NCBI GenBank assembly: GCA_013289175.1
Contig: JABDAN010000002.1
Span: 1-64,000, forward strand
DNA from: Bacteroidota bacterium
Lineage (GTDB): Bacteria > Bacteroidota > Bacteroidia > Chitinophagales > Chitinophagaceae
Reading direction: 5' to 3'
DNA length: 64,000 nucleotides
In this document: positions 50,157-59,876 of the stretch, one piece after another
How the letters are laid out: each line of letters opens with the position of its first letter
Numbering within the stretch: position 1 is the first letter of the stretch
The notes under the pieces: model-generated
Told to the model about the DNA's origin: nothing
What the model saw: only the letters and a program-made list of their open reading frames with translations
The model's database searches: none
Made by a program: the position numbers and the translations under genes

Positions 50157-51722
50157 CTAGTTATTTTTTGGAGTCGATTTAATTTTGCTAAAATTTAAAT
50201 CCTGGAAATCATAGCTGAAGTCAGTCAGGGGTGAAACCGCTTTCATGGTCATGGCGTTTACCTGGCCTTTGTTGTCGCTATGAAAAACGACAAAAGCATC
50301 TGCTTGGATGCTGCGATTGGTCCACTTGACCACAAAAACGTCCGGTTTATAGAAAAGCAATTCTCCCGAGAGCTTGGGAGACCGTTTGGCATCAAACCAA
50401 TATTTTCCGTTCTTATTGCTAACGGTGACTTCTCCGAACCAGGGATCGGAGTATTGGCCTAAATACGGGTTAAAATCCATTGGCAAGGGATGAACAAGTA
50501 CCTGGTTGATTTGCTTCCAGATGGAATCTGTAAAAAATTTATCCGATGCATTGGCCTGCATTCGCTCCGTCAATAGTTGCCCGGTCCAGTCGCGATAGGC
50601 AGTTCCGAGGTATCCGTCTTTGATCTGGTTGGTCACTGCATTCAAGATTTCCTCTGACTCCTGATTGGTAAGTACGATGATCCCCAGGTTGAGTTCGGGA
50701 ATCATGGTTATTTTTGTTACCATCCCTTCCAGGAAACCGGAGTGATCCACTTGTTTATAGCCCCAGACATCTTCCAGATTAAAACCCAGACCATATGCCC
50801 TGAAATGAATACGGTAAAATCCCGGATCCTCTACCCGGATGATGGTTTGGGGAGACCAGATTTCTTGTTGAACTCCTTGGCTAAAAATTCGGGCTGAATC
50901 CGGTCCAAATTTTCCGTCGTTTAAAAACAGGGCTACCCATTTACTCAAGTCCGCAATGCTGGCATAAATGCCGCCTGCTGACCGGTCTGCTTTGGAAACG
51001 TGCCGGGGAACCACCTCAACGGTTCCATCCACCTCCACATGGGCATCGATCACATCGGATTTGTCTTTGAGCAGATCATAGGCGGGGGCACTGTGGCACA
51101 TTCCGATGGCTTGGAGTATCCGGGTCTGCACAAAGTCCTCCCAGGACATGCCGCTCACGCGCTTGATGACTTCGCCGGCGACGATATACATGTTGTTGTC
51201 ATAATCATATTTTGTGCGGAAACCGGAAACCTGTTTGAGAAAACGGAGATTGTATATGATATCCCTTGTTTCGAAATTGTTCGAATCAGGAAACAACATG
51301 AGATCACCAGCACCCAGCCCGAGCCCGCTGCGATGGGTGAGCAGGTCCCGGATGGTAAAGGCATCGGTCACGTAAGGATTGTAGAGTTTGAATTCCGGTA
51401 TCCATTTGCGAACCGGGTCATCCCAGGTTATTTTTTTTTCATCCACCAGGATGCCGAGTGCTACGGCTGTAAAAGCTTTGGAATTGGAGGCGATACCAAA
51501 TAGGGTGTTCTCGTCTACGGGAAGACCCGTGCGCAGTGAACGTAGACCGTATCCCTTCAAGCGGACCATCTGTCCATCTTTGATAACGGCTATAGCCATT
51601 CCCGGGACACGAAAGGATTTCATAGCTCTTTCTGCCAGGCTATCGATTGCAGTAGGCGTCAAAGGTTGCGTAAGGGCGCTTGCTGAAAATAAAAAGCAGA
51701 TTGCGAATAGATATCCTCTCAT
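50157..51722 (-). CDS. Serine hydrolase, class C beta-lactamase-like
   Basis: GIASNSKAFTAVALG (SxxK), YDYDNNMY (YxN region), signal peptide. Confidence 0.88.
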   Translation of the reverse strand: MRGYLFAICFLFSASALTQPLTPTAIDSLAERAMKSFRVPGMAIAVIKDGQMVRLKGYGLRSLRTGLPVDENTLFGIASNSKAFTAVALGILVDEKKITWDDPVRKWIPEFKLYNPYVTDAFTIRDLLTHRSGLGLGAGDLMLFPDSNNFETRDIIYNLRFLKQVSGFRTKYDYDNNMYIVAGEVIKRVSGMSWEDFVQTRILQAIGMCHSAPAYDLLKDKSDVIDAHVEVDGTVEVVPRHVSKADRSAGGIYASIADLSKWVALFLNDGKFGPDSARIFSQGVQQEIWSPQTIIRVEDPGFYRIHFRAYGLGFNLEDVWGYKQVDHSGFLEGMVTKITMIPELNLGIIVLTNQESEEILNAVTNQIKDGYLGTAYRDWTGQLLTERMQANASDKFFTDSIWKQINQVLVHPLPMDFNPYLGQYSDPWFGEVTVSNKNGKYWFDAKRSPKLSGELLFYKPDVFVVKWTNRSIQADAFVVFHSDNKGQVNAMTMKAVSPLTDFSYDFQDLNFSKIKSTPKNN

Positions 51723-51791
51723 AAATCCCCGCAAAATAAAGATGTCATTAAAGATAGGGGCAAAATAAACTGTTATACTGAAAATAAAATT

Positions 51792-51813
51792 GGGGCGTAT
51801 AAAAATACGCCCC
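51792..51813 (-). terminator. Intrinsic terminator of tRNA-Cys
   Basis: GGGGCGTAT-4 nt-ATACGCCCC perfect 9-bp stem, T-rich AATTTTATTTT downstream on minus. Confidence 0.7.
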
Positions 51814-51843
51814 TTTACGACTGCTAATTAACGTAGACTGCAG

Positions 51844-51914
51844 AGGTCATGGGCGGAATCGAACCGCCGTAAAAGGTTTTGCAGACCCATGCCTAACCGC
51901 TCGGCTACATGACC
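51844..51914 (-). tRNA. tRNA-Cys(GCA), CCA not encoded
   Basis: GGTCATG...CATGACC acceptor stem, CTGCAAA anticodon loop, GGCGG-TTCGATT-CCGCC T-arm, U73 discriminator. Confidence 0.93.
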
Positions 51915-52060
51915 GAATCCGGTGCAATGATAAGCCAATTATATTAGTCTACAAAATTAGTAGACTATTTTTTCAAATAATCATCCTCCTTTAGCGCCTG
52001 GAAAATTGCCTGGGGCGATCGATGGGGAGTTTCTTAAATTTGCAGCCTGAATCCTTGATT

Positions 52061-52582
52061 GTGAAAAAAATATATAAGCCAACCGAATCTGGAGCGCCCG
52101 ACTACATGCAACGATATATAAAACTGGTTCCCGATGACGGAAATCTGCTGATTCACCTGGAAGATATATTTTCCGAAACAGAAGAAATCATCCATCCACT
52201 TTCCGCAGAAAAAATGACCCATTCCTACGCTTCCGGTAAGTGGACCATAAAAGATATGCTGGTACATATGGCGGACACAGAAAGAATATTCGTTTACCGG
52301 GCCCTTCGATTTTCCAGAGGAGACGAAACACCCCTTCCCGGATTTGAAGAATCGGTCTTTGCGCAACACGCGCGGGCAAATGAACGGGAAAAAGAAGACA
52401 TCATGCGGGAGTTTTCACTAGTAAGAGAGTCCAGTATTGCTTTTGTAGAATCTCTTTCTGATGAAGCCCTGGACAGAAAAGGACTGGCGAACAATTATCC
52501 GCTTACGGTTCGCTTTATCGTAAATCTGATTTACGGTCACCACAAACACCACCTCAATATACTAAGGGAAAGATATCTTTGA
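52061..52582 (+). CDS. DinB-family protein (probable GTG start)
   Basis: KWTIKDMLVHMADTERIFVYRALRF; -7 box TAAATTTG 52035-52042 lies inside the longer track ORF, favouring GTG at 52061. Confidence 0.8.
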   Translation: MKKIYKPTESGAPDYMQRYIKLVPDDGNLLIHLEDIFSETEEIIHPLSAEKMTHSYASGKWTIKDMLVHMADTERIFVYRALRFSRGDETPLPGFEESVFAQHARANEREKEDIMREFSLVRESSIAFVESLSDEALDRKGLANNYPLTVRFIVNLIYGHHKHHLNILRERYL

Positions 52583-53142
52583 TTATGGATGAGAAAGCTT
52601 CACACCGCCTATCCATCGCGGTCGATATGGATGGCGTTATTGCAGACACGGAGACCCATTTTATTCAGTATTATGAAAAGGAATCAGGAGAAAGGGTGGA
52701 CCGGAAAATAATGTTGGGTGTCCCTGAAAGTCAGGCTTTCCCTGATAAGACCGCAGTTCAGCGTTATGTCCGGACACCCGGATTTTTCAGAACCCTTCCG
52801 CTTATTCAAGGCTCGGTTGCTGCGGTCAAATCGCTGATGGAAGATTTTGATGTGTATATTGTTTCAGCAGCCATGGAGTTTCCGCTTTCCCTTTATGAAA
52901 AGAAACAATGGCTGGAAGAACATTTTCCATTTATCTCCTGGCGGAATATTGTTTTTTGCGGGGATAAGAGCATCATCAAAACCGATTACCTGATTGACGA
53001 TCATTTAAAAAACCTGGATAATTTTTCGGGAACTCCCTTGATGTTCCATGCCGCACACAATATTTTGGTCAATCATCATCGCCGGATGAATAACTGGGAA
53101 GAAATTCTCGATTTTTTTAAAGAATTGAGAAAAACCAAATGA
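52579..53142 (+). CDS. 5'(3')-deoxyribonucleotidase-like HAD (NT5C type)
   Basis: IAVDMDGVIADTETHFIQYYEKESGE; DYLIDDHLKNL; ATGA overlap with dinB. Confidence 0.85.
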   Translation: MIMDEKASHRLSIAVDMDGVIADTETHFIQYYEKESGERVDRKIMLGVPESQAFPDKTAVQRYVRTPGFFRTLPLIQGSVAAVKSLMEDFDVYIVSAAMEFPLSLYEKKQWLEEHFPFISWRNIVFCGDKSIIKTDYLIDDHLKNLDNFSGTPLMFHAAHNILVNHHRRMNNWEEILDFFKELRKTK

Positions 53143-53183
53143 GCGATCGAAGGGCTTTCTTATCTAGCTGTTCGTACAATTTT

Positions 53184-53597
53184 TTATAAAATAATTACGA
53201 GGGTACCCCCGATAATCAGCAAAGCACCGATCGCAGTTTTCCAGTTTAACGCCTCTCCCAAAAAAACGACAGAGAGAACAATGGTCAAAGCCACACTCAG
53301 TTTATCTACGGGAGCGACTTGGGAAACCTTTCCGATTTGCAGGGCTTTAAAATAAAAAATCCAGGAAAGCCCGGTAGCCGCTCCCGAAAAAATGAGGAAC
53401 AAAAGACTGTGTTTGGAAAGACTGCCCATTGATCTATATTCTCCCCGGAAAAAAACGATGCCCCAGGCAATGAGTAATATGATGATGGTGCGGATGGCTG
53501 TCGCCAGATTCGAACTCACCCCCGTCACGCCGATTTTTGCAAAGATGGCAGTCAATGAAGCAAAAAAAGCAGAAAGCAACGCATAGATCCACCACAT
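53184..53597 (-). CDS. Half-size EamA/DMT transporter
   Basis: 137 aa, five TM, PVDKLSVALTIVLSVVFLGEALNWKTAIGALLIIGGTLVI. Confidence 0.85.
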   Translation of the reverse strand: MWWIYALLSAFFASLTAIFAKIGVTGVSSNLATAIRTIIILLIAWGIVFFRGEYRSMGSLSKHSLLFLIFSGAATGLSWIFYFKALQIGKVSQVAPVDKLSVALTIVLSVVFLGEALNWKTAIGALLIIGGTLVIIL

Positions 53598-53685
53598 AAT
53601 TCCTCTTTTTTACGAGTCTGAAAGTACGCTCAAAACCTGCGGCCCCGTCAAAGGGTACAAAAAATCCTTGGTCTTTATCGATTAT

Positions 53686-54798
53686 TTAGTTGGCCAGAAA
53701 CTTCAAACACACGGGATTGGGAATGGTGATTTCAGTACCGGTCGCTTTTAATAAACCGGTCGCCTGGTCGATGGAAAAGACAACAATATTGTCCGAATCG
53801 CGGTTGGCAACCAGCAGAAAATGGTTGGTTGGATCAATCACAAAATTGCGAGGATGTTTTCCATTCACCGATATGGTTTGTTTCATTTCCAGTCGCCCGT
53901 CCTTTCGAATTTCAAAAACAGCCAGGGTATTGGAAGTCCCGCGGTTACTGGCATATAAGAATTTTCCATCTGCCCGGATGTGGATGTCAGCACTTCCCGG
54001 AACTCCGCTGAAAGATTCCGCAGTGGTTCGGATGCGCTGGAAGTGACTGAATTTTCCGGAAAGGGAATCAAAATGGTAGGCATCCACAGTGCCGCTGAGT
54101 TCGCCCAGAATGTATACATCTGATTTGGTTGGGTGAAAGGCGATATGCCGCGGACCGGTGCCCGGTTTTAAAAAGACGGAAGAATCGTATGGCTCCGTCA
54201 GCGGAATATTTTCGGAAGCGTTGAATTTATACTCGTGTTCCTGGTCGGTACCCAGATTGGCCGCGAGTAAGAATTTTTCATTGGGAGAAAAAATGGTGGA
54301 ATGCACATGGGAGGATTCCTGTCTGGCGGTATCGGGTCCTTTTCCAAACTGTTGGATGATTTGGCTAGCAGGTGCCACCGAGCCATCTGAATTTACCGGG
54401 AAGGCAGCCAGGCTGCCTGAGCAATAATTGGCGACAAATATCCACCGGCTGGAATGGTCTTCTGCGATATAACAGGTACAGGTACCGTGACTGGACTGAC
54501 TATTTAAAAACGACAATTGTCCTGTAACCGATTCGAATGCATAAGAGAGAACCGAACCGCCCGTTTCATTCTCACTGGCGGCGTAAACATGTTTGCCATC
54601 GGGGGAAACACAGAGGTAGGAAGGATTGACGGCCCTCATCGTGCTGACTTCCGTTCCCTGACCGGTAGAGGTGTTAAACCGATATACATAGATACCCTTA
54701 CTTGCACCATTCGTATATGTACCAATGAAAAGATAAGGACTTTGGGAAAAACACGAAAAGGAGAGGAGCGAAAGCAGCAAAAATAAATTCCAACGCAT
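53686..54798 (-). CDS. Lactonase family protein (6-phosphogluconolactonase-like beta-propeller)
   Basis: YLFIGTYTNGASKGIYVYRF, KPGTGPRHIAFHPTKSDVYILGE, LYASNRG; signal peptide. Confidence 0.9.
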   Translation of the reverse strand: MRWNLFLLLSLLSFSCFSQSPYLFIGTYTNGASKGIYVYRFNTSTGQGTEVSTMRAVNPSYLCVSPDGKHVYAASENETGGSVLSYAFESVTGQLSFLNSQSSHGTCTCYIAEDHSSRWIFVANYCSGSLAAFPVNSDGSVAPASQIIQQFGKGPDTARQESSHVHSTIFSPNEKFLLAANLGTDQEHEYKFNASENIPLTEPYDSSVFLKPGTGPRHIAFHPTKSDVYILGELSGTVDAYHFDSLSGKFSHFQRIRTTAESFSGVPGSADIHIRADGKFLYASNRGTSNTLAVFEIRKDGRLEMKQTISVNGKHPRNFVIDPTNHFLLVANRDSDNIVVFSIDQATGLLKATGTEITIPNPVCLKFLAN

Positions 54799-54906
54799 GG
54801 AAAAAGTTTTAAAATTAGACTTCTGCAATTTACATGAAAGGTATTAAGACCCCACGCAATAAATGAATGGGGTAAAAGCGTTATTTAATCTGAAATCCGA
54901 TACTTT

Positions 54907-55788
54907 ATGAAACTCCTCAGCGGCTGCCTGCTTTTGTTCATGATGTCCTGCCAGTCCTTCCCGGATACCAGTGCATCTTCCGATCTCATGCAACCGGCTT
55001 CTGTGGCTTTTACCGGAGAGAAATCCCTTGCAAAGGCTGCGGAAGAATTTGAACCGCCTCGGGTGGACCCACCAACTACGGCCATACCCAGTGCTTCGGT
55101 CATCCTTTCTAAAAAACAGGTCCCCATTCTTTGTTATCACCAGATCCGGGACTGGAAACCTACCGATTCCAAGACTTCCAAAACCTATATTGTTCCGCCA
55201 GCTGCTTTTGCCGCCCAGATGCGTATGCTGGCTGATAGCGGTTACCATACCATTTCACCAGACCAGCTCTATGCCTACCTGGTTTCGGGCGCCAAATTGC
55301 CTGTAAAGCCCATCCTGTTGACATTTGACGACACCGATCTGGATCAGTATACCGTAGGTTATCCGGAAATGAAAAAATATGGCTTTAAAGGCATGTTCTT
55401 TATCATGACCGTATCGCTGGGAAGACCGCACTATATGAGCCGCGAACAGGTCCGTATGCTTTCCGATGAAGGCAATGCCATCGGTTCCCATACCTGGGAT
55501 CACCACAATGTAAAGAAATACGAAGGCAACGACTGGATCACACAGCTCGATAAGCCGACTAAGACCCTTGAACAAATCACGGGCAAAAATATTCGCTACT
55601 TCGCTTATCCCTTCGGTTTATGGAATACAGCCGCCTTTCCTGAACTTAAAAAAAGGGGTTTTGTGGCTGCCTTTCAGTTGAATGAAAAACCAGACAAAGC
55701 GGATCCACTCTATTGTATCCGCCGCATCATTGTTCCCGGAACCTGGACGGGAGCGGCCCTGAATCAATGGATTCAACGCGACTTCTAG
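54907..55788 (+). CDS. Polysaccharide deacetylase family lipoprotein
   Basis: Lipobox-like LFMMSC; ILLTFDDTDLDQYT, IGSHTWDHHN, RYFAYPFGLWN. Confidence 0.92.
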   Translation: MKLLSGCLLLFMMSCQSFPDTSASSDLMQPASVAFTGEKSLAKAAEEFEPPRVDPPTTAIPSASVILSKKQVPILCYHQIRDWKPTDSKTSKTYIVPPAAFAAQMRMLADSGYHTISPDQLYAYLVSGAKLPVKPILLTFDDTDLDQYTVGYPEMKKYGFKGMFFIMTVSLGRPHYMSREQVRMLSDEGNAIGSHTWDHHNVKKYEGNDWITQLDKPTKTLEQITGKNIRYFAYPFGLWNTAAFPELKKRGFVAAFQLNEKPDKADPLYCIRRIIVPGTWTGAALNQWIQRDF

Positions 55789-55809
55789 GCTCATTACAAT
55801 CTTCTTACC

Positions 55810-56775
55810 TTGCCTTTCATGATTTCCCCCGAAAAGGCAACCATGTTCCGCAACCGGCTTACAAAGGTCTTCCGGCACTTAAGTAAATCAGCAAAAAGAC
55901 AGGATATAACCTGCTACCGGATCTATGACCATGATCTGCCGGAATTTCCCCTTTGCATCGAAAAATATGAAGACTGGCTTTATGTTGCCGAATACCGGCG
56001 CAACCATCAAATGGAGGAGACGGAGCATATGCAGTGGCTGGAAGCCTGTAAGGCGATGATTGGAGAAATTACGGGTATGCCGGCTTCCCGAATCGTAGTG
56101 CGAACCCGCCAACGGAAATCCAACCGCCAGGACCAATACCAGAAACTAGACGATGAACAACAGTTTTTGGAGGTGCAGGAACAGGGTCTGCGTTTCAAAA
56201 TAAATCTGACCGACTACCTGGATACGGGACTTTTTCTGGATCACCGCATTACCCGCTCCATGGTAAGGGATCAGTCCGAAGGCAAAAGAGTCTTGAATTT
56301 ATTTTGTTATACGGGTTCATTCTCTGTATATGCTGCCCAGGGCCGGGCCGCAGAAATTGTATCGGTTGATTTATCGAAAACCTATCTCAAATGGGCCCGG
56401 GAAAATATGGAATTGAACGGCCTATTTGATCCTGATAAACATATTTACCTCCACGAAGACGTAAAACAATGGCTTCAGACTATTCCGGAAACGTATTACG
56501 ATCTGGTCATCATGGATCCACCGACTTTCAGCAACAGTAAGAGGATGGAGGATTTTCTGGATATTCAGGTCGATCACCCGACCCTGATCAACCAGGTTTT
56601 AGCCGGTATGAAACCAGGGGCCCTGCTTTATTTTAGCACCAATTTCTCCCGCTTTCAAATTCAAACCGATCAGTTAAAAAACTGCATCCTAAAAGATATT
56701 ACCCGCGCTACCACGCCTTTTGATTTCCAAGGCAAGCTCGCCCGATATTGTTTCTTGATCACCAAGGAGGGCTAG
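55810..56775 (+). CDS. RlmI/RlmK-like class I SAM-dependent methyltransferase
   Basis: TGLFLDHRITRSMV, VLNLFCYTGSFSVYAA, YDLVIMDPPTFSNS. Confidence 0.9.
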   Translation: MPFMISPEKATMFRNRLTKVFRHLSKSAKRQDITCYRIYDHDLPEFPLCIEKYEDWLYVAEYRRNHQMEETEHMQWLEACKAMIGEITGMPASRIVVRTRQRKSNRQDQYQKLDDEQQFLEVQEQGLRFKINLTDYLDTGLFLDHRITRSMVRDQSEGKRVLNLFCYTGSFSVYAAQGRAAEIVSVDLSKTYLKWARENMELNGLFDPDKHIYLHEDVKQWLQTIPETYYDLVIMDPPTFSNSKRMEDFLDIQVDHPTLINQVLAGMKPGALLYFSTNFSRFQIQTDQLKNCILKDITRATTPFDFQGKLARYCFLITKEG

Positions 56776-57118
56776 GAGCGGTCCTTAAAAATTTTCTGAA
56801 GAACTTCTCTTTGTCTGGTTTCCCCCAGTCAGGCATTCCACCGAGAAAACAAACCAGCATTTTTCTGCCAACCTCACCAGCAGGAGCGGGTTTTATTTGC
56901 CAAAAATCATTGCTAATTATATTAGAAAAACTATGTTTCACGCAGGCTTATATACTATTCAATTGAGCCCAATATAATTAGCTTGAATTATAATCGTAAT
57001 CAATTCATCTATATATAAATAGATACTATTATTTGCAATTAATATCCATGAACTCTCCTTAAGTTTTAATATGATTGAGTAAAATTATTCGTAAATTCGC
57101 CTTCCTGCACAATCTGCC

Positions 57119-57739
57119 ATGATCATCTCTGAATTACAATACTTTCCACCGGTTGATTTTGTATCCGCTTTATTTGAGGAATCATATATATATTTAGATA
57201 TATATGAACCTTATAGAAAAATGAGTTTTCGCAACCGCTGTATGATCGCCGGAGCGCAAGGAATCATCTCTTTATCGGTTCCTTTGCAGGAAGGAAGGAA
57301 CCAGCGATTGCAGATGAAAGATGTATTGATATCGAACGCTGAAAACTGGCAGGGTCGCCATTTAAAGTCGCTTTGTTCAGCCTATAGCCGCTCGCCGTTT
57401 TTCGAATACTACGTAGATGAATTGTCGCAGATTTACCAGAAACCGGTTGAAAAACTAACGGACTGGAATCTGGTTTGCCTCAATTGGATAAAGGAAAAAC
57501 TGGCCTGGAAAATACAGTGGCATCTGACCGAGGGACCGGTTCCATTTCAGGATGAAAATTTTGAAGATCAGCGAAACCGGTTGCTGCCAAAAAATTATAA
57601 AGAATTTGATAGTCTGAGATACCGGCAGGTCTTTGAGGAAAGAACCGGTTTTTTTCCCAACCTCTCCATTCTGGACCTCTTGTTTAATGCAGGACCCGGT
57701 ACCCCTGAGGAGCTTACAAAATCTGGGAGAGACCGCTAA
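57119..57739 (+). CDS. WbqC family protein
   Basis: YRKMSFRNRCMIAGAQGIISLSVPLQEG. Confidence 0.88.
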   Translation: MIISELQYFPPVDFVSALFEESYIYLDIYEPYRKMSFRNRCMIAGAQGIISLSVPLQEGRNQRLQMKDVLISNAENWQGRHLKSLCSAYSRSPFFEYYVDELSQIYQKPVEKLTDWNLVCLNWIKEKLAWKIQWHLTEGPVPFQDENFEDQRNRLLPKNYKEFDSLRYRQVFEERTGFFPNLSILDLLFNAGPGTPEELTKSGRDR

Positions 57740-57785
57740 AACGGAGATCTTATGCCACCTTACAAATCCAGCAAAAAGGAACTGG

Positions 57786-58568
57786 TCAGAGCGAAAGTTC
57801 AGAAGCAATCATTTCTGCAATATCGAGCACTTGAACGGTGCCTTCCTTTTCCTCATGTTTGATGCCATCGGTTAACATGGTATTGCAAAATGGGCAGGCA
57901 GAAGCAATCAGGGCTGCGCCAGTCTGCAAGGCTTCATGGGTCCTTTCAAAATTTATCCGGTTGGTTCCTTTTTCTTCCTCTTTGAACATCTGGCCGCCTC
58001 CGGCACCACAACAAAGACCTTTGCTTTTGCAGCGTTTCATTTCCACCAGTTCTGCATCCAGGGCTTCTAAAACCCGGCGGGGGGCTTCATAAATACCGTT
58101 TGCCCGGCCCAGGTAACAACTGTCGTGGTAAGCTATTTTTTTACCCTGAAAAGATCCTCCTTCTTTTAGCCGAATCTTACCTGCATCGATCAGCTGCTGA
58201 AGAAAAACACTGTGATGGACGACCTCAAAATGTCCACCGAGTTCTGGATATTCATTTTTGAGGATATTGAAACAGTGCGGGCAGGCAGTCACTATTTTTT
58301 TGATCTGATAACGGTTCAGGGTCTGGATATTCTGATAGGCCATCATTTGAAAAATGAATTCATTGCCAGCCCGCCTGGCCGGATCGCCTGTACACATCTC
58401 TTCTTTCCCCAAAATAGCCCATCCGACACCGATGTGATTGAGAATCGTAGAAAAGGCGCGGGTAATTTTTTGGGCCCGCTGATCATAACTACCCGAGCAT
58501 CCGACCCAAAATAAAATTTCAGGGGACTCTCCCCGGCTGACCAGGTCTGACATGACAGGTGCGACCAT
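57786..58568 (-). CDS. HdrB-like (Fe-S)-binding protein with CCG domains
   Basis: VGCSGSYDQRAQ, TACPHCFNILKNEYPE, YHDSCYLGR, GLCCGAGGGQMF, ACPFCNTML; start at Met 58568. Confidence 0.9.
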   Translation of the reverse strand: MVAPVMSDLVSRGESPEILFWVGCSGSYDQRAQKITRAFSTILNHIGVGWAILGKEEMCTGDPARRAGNEFIFQMMAYQNIQTLNRYQIKKIVTACPHCFNILKNEYPELGGHFEVVHHSVFLQQLIDAGKIRLKEGGSFQGKKIAYHDSCYLGRANGIYEAPRRVLEALDAELVEMKRCKSKGLCCGAGGGQMFKEEEKGTNRINFERTHEALQTGAALIASACPFCNTMLTDGIKHEEKEGTVQVLDIAEMIASELSL

Positions 58569-58654
58569 GCGGTTTTTTTTATCCTGTAAATCTAATGCAA
58601 AATTGGCGCGCCAGTTAAGCACCGATTCGGTAATTTTAAAGGATAATACTCCTT

Positions 58655-59356
58655 ATGCCCGCTGATGACAAAATGCTTTTAATCCGCAACTACGATCTGT
58701 GGTGTAACCTCTCGGAAGAAGACTATGACGCCCTCCATATTGAACATCATTTTATGGAAGTACCGAAAGGAGAATACATTTATTTTGAGGCCTTTCACCA
58801 CAACAAAATTTATTTCGTCAAGGAGGGCTATATCCGGATTGGTCATATTGATCAGGACGGAAATGAAAAAGTAATGGAAATCATCCAAAAAGGCGAGTTG
58901 TTCGGACAGTTTACCCTGGAAAAAACGAATCTGCATGGAGAATTTGCCCAAGCCTACAAACAAGATGTAAGCCTTTGTGCATTTTACATTGAAGATTTTG
59001 AAAAGTTGCTGAAAAAAAGACCCGACCTAGCCCTTCGTTATAGTAAGCAGGTAGGGGCCAAACTCAGAACCATCGAAAATCGCTTACTGAACCTGTTGAA
59101 CAAAGATGTCAAGACCAGGCTGATTCATTTTTTATGGCAACTGGTGGAAAATAGGCTGGGAGAAACCATGCCGGAAGGCTTTTGCATTCCCAATTACCTC
59201 AAACATGAGGACATTGCCAACCTGATCGGCTCCAGCCGTCAGACGGTCACGACCATGATCAACGAACTGGAAGCCGAGGGAATTTTGTCCTATAACCGAC
59301 AGCAAATTTGCTTTCTGAATGTTAAAAACCTAAAAAACAAAGTCAATGTCAATTAA
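58655..59356 (+). CDS. Crp/Fnr family transcriptional regulator
   Basis: Cyclic nucleotide-binding-like N-domain; YLKHEDIANLIGSSRQTVTTMINELEAEGIL HTH. Confidence 0.92.
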   Translation: MPADDKMLLIRNYDLWCNLSEEDYDALHIEHHFMEVPKGEYIYFEAFHHNKIYFVKEGYIRIGHIDQDGNEKVMEIIQKGELFGQFTLEKTNLHGEFAQAYKQDVSLCAFYIEDFEKLLKKRPDLALRYSKQVGAKLRTIENRLLNLLNKDVKTRLIHFLWQLVENRLGETMPEGFCIPNYLKHEDIANLIGSSRQTVTTMINELEAEGILSYNRQQICFLNVKNLKNKVNVN

Positions 59357-59362
59357 ATGACA
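59347..59362. promoter_or_regulatory. TGTCA-N6-TGACA palindrome, candidate Crp/Fnr operator
   Basis: Perfect inverted repeat overlapping the crp stop codon; -7 box TAGTTTTG at 59384-59391. Confidence 0.6.
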
Positions 59363-59406
59363 ATGTTTAATTCTGGTCACCAATAGTTTTGATCATTATT
59401 AAGACC

Positions 59407-59862
59407 ATGAAAAAAAACTGGATAACGTTTTGTCTTTTGATTTTGACCTCTTTCGGCTATTCACAGACAGGTGCCAAACTATTTAACCTGGAGGATGGGG
59501 TTGGCTTGAATGGCTTTGATCCGGTGGGTTATTTTAACGTGGGCAAAGCTGTAAAAGGCCGGAAGGAATTTTCATATTTTTATGATGGAATCACCTATTA
59601 TTTTGCTTCAGCCTCCGACCGGGATATTTTCCGACTCGCCCCTGTGAAGTACCTGCCTCAGTATGGTGGTTGGTGTGCCTATGCCATGGGCCATGATGGT
59701 ACAAGGGTAGAAGTGGATCCAGAAACATTTAAAATCATCAATGGAAAACTATATTTATTTTATAATAAGTTTTTCAACAATACCCTAAAATCGTGGAACC
59801 GGGATGAACCGAAACTTCAGGCACAGGCAGATGCAAACTGGTTAAAAATTATACACCCCTGA
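59407..59862 (+). CDS. YHS domain-containing exported protein
   Basis: Signal peptide; GLNGFDPVGYFNVGKAVKG ... YFASASDRDIFRLAPVKYLPQYGGWCAYAM. Confidence 0.9.
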   Translation: MKKNWITFCLLILTSFGYSQTGAKLFNLEDGVGLNGFDPVGYFNVGKAVKGRKEFSYFYDGITYYFASASDRDIFRLAPVKYLPQYGGWCAYAMGHDGTRVEVDPETFKIINGKLYLFYNKFFNNTLKSWNRDEPKLQAQADANWLKIIHP

Positions 59863-59876
59863 TTAATAACAAACAT

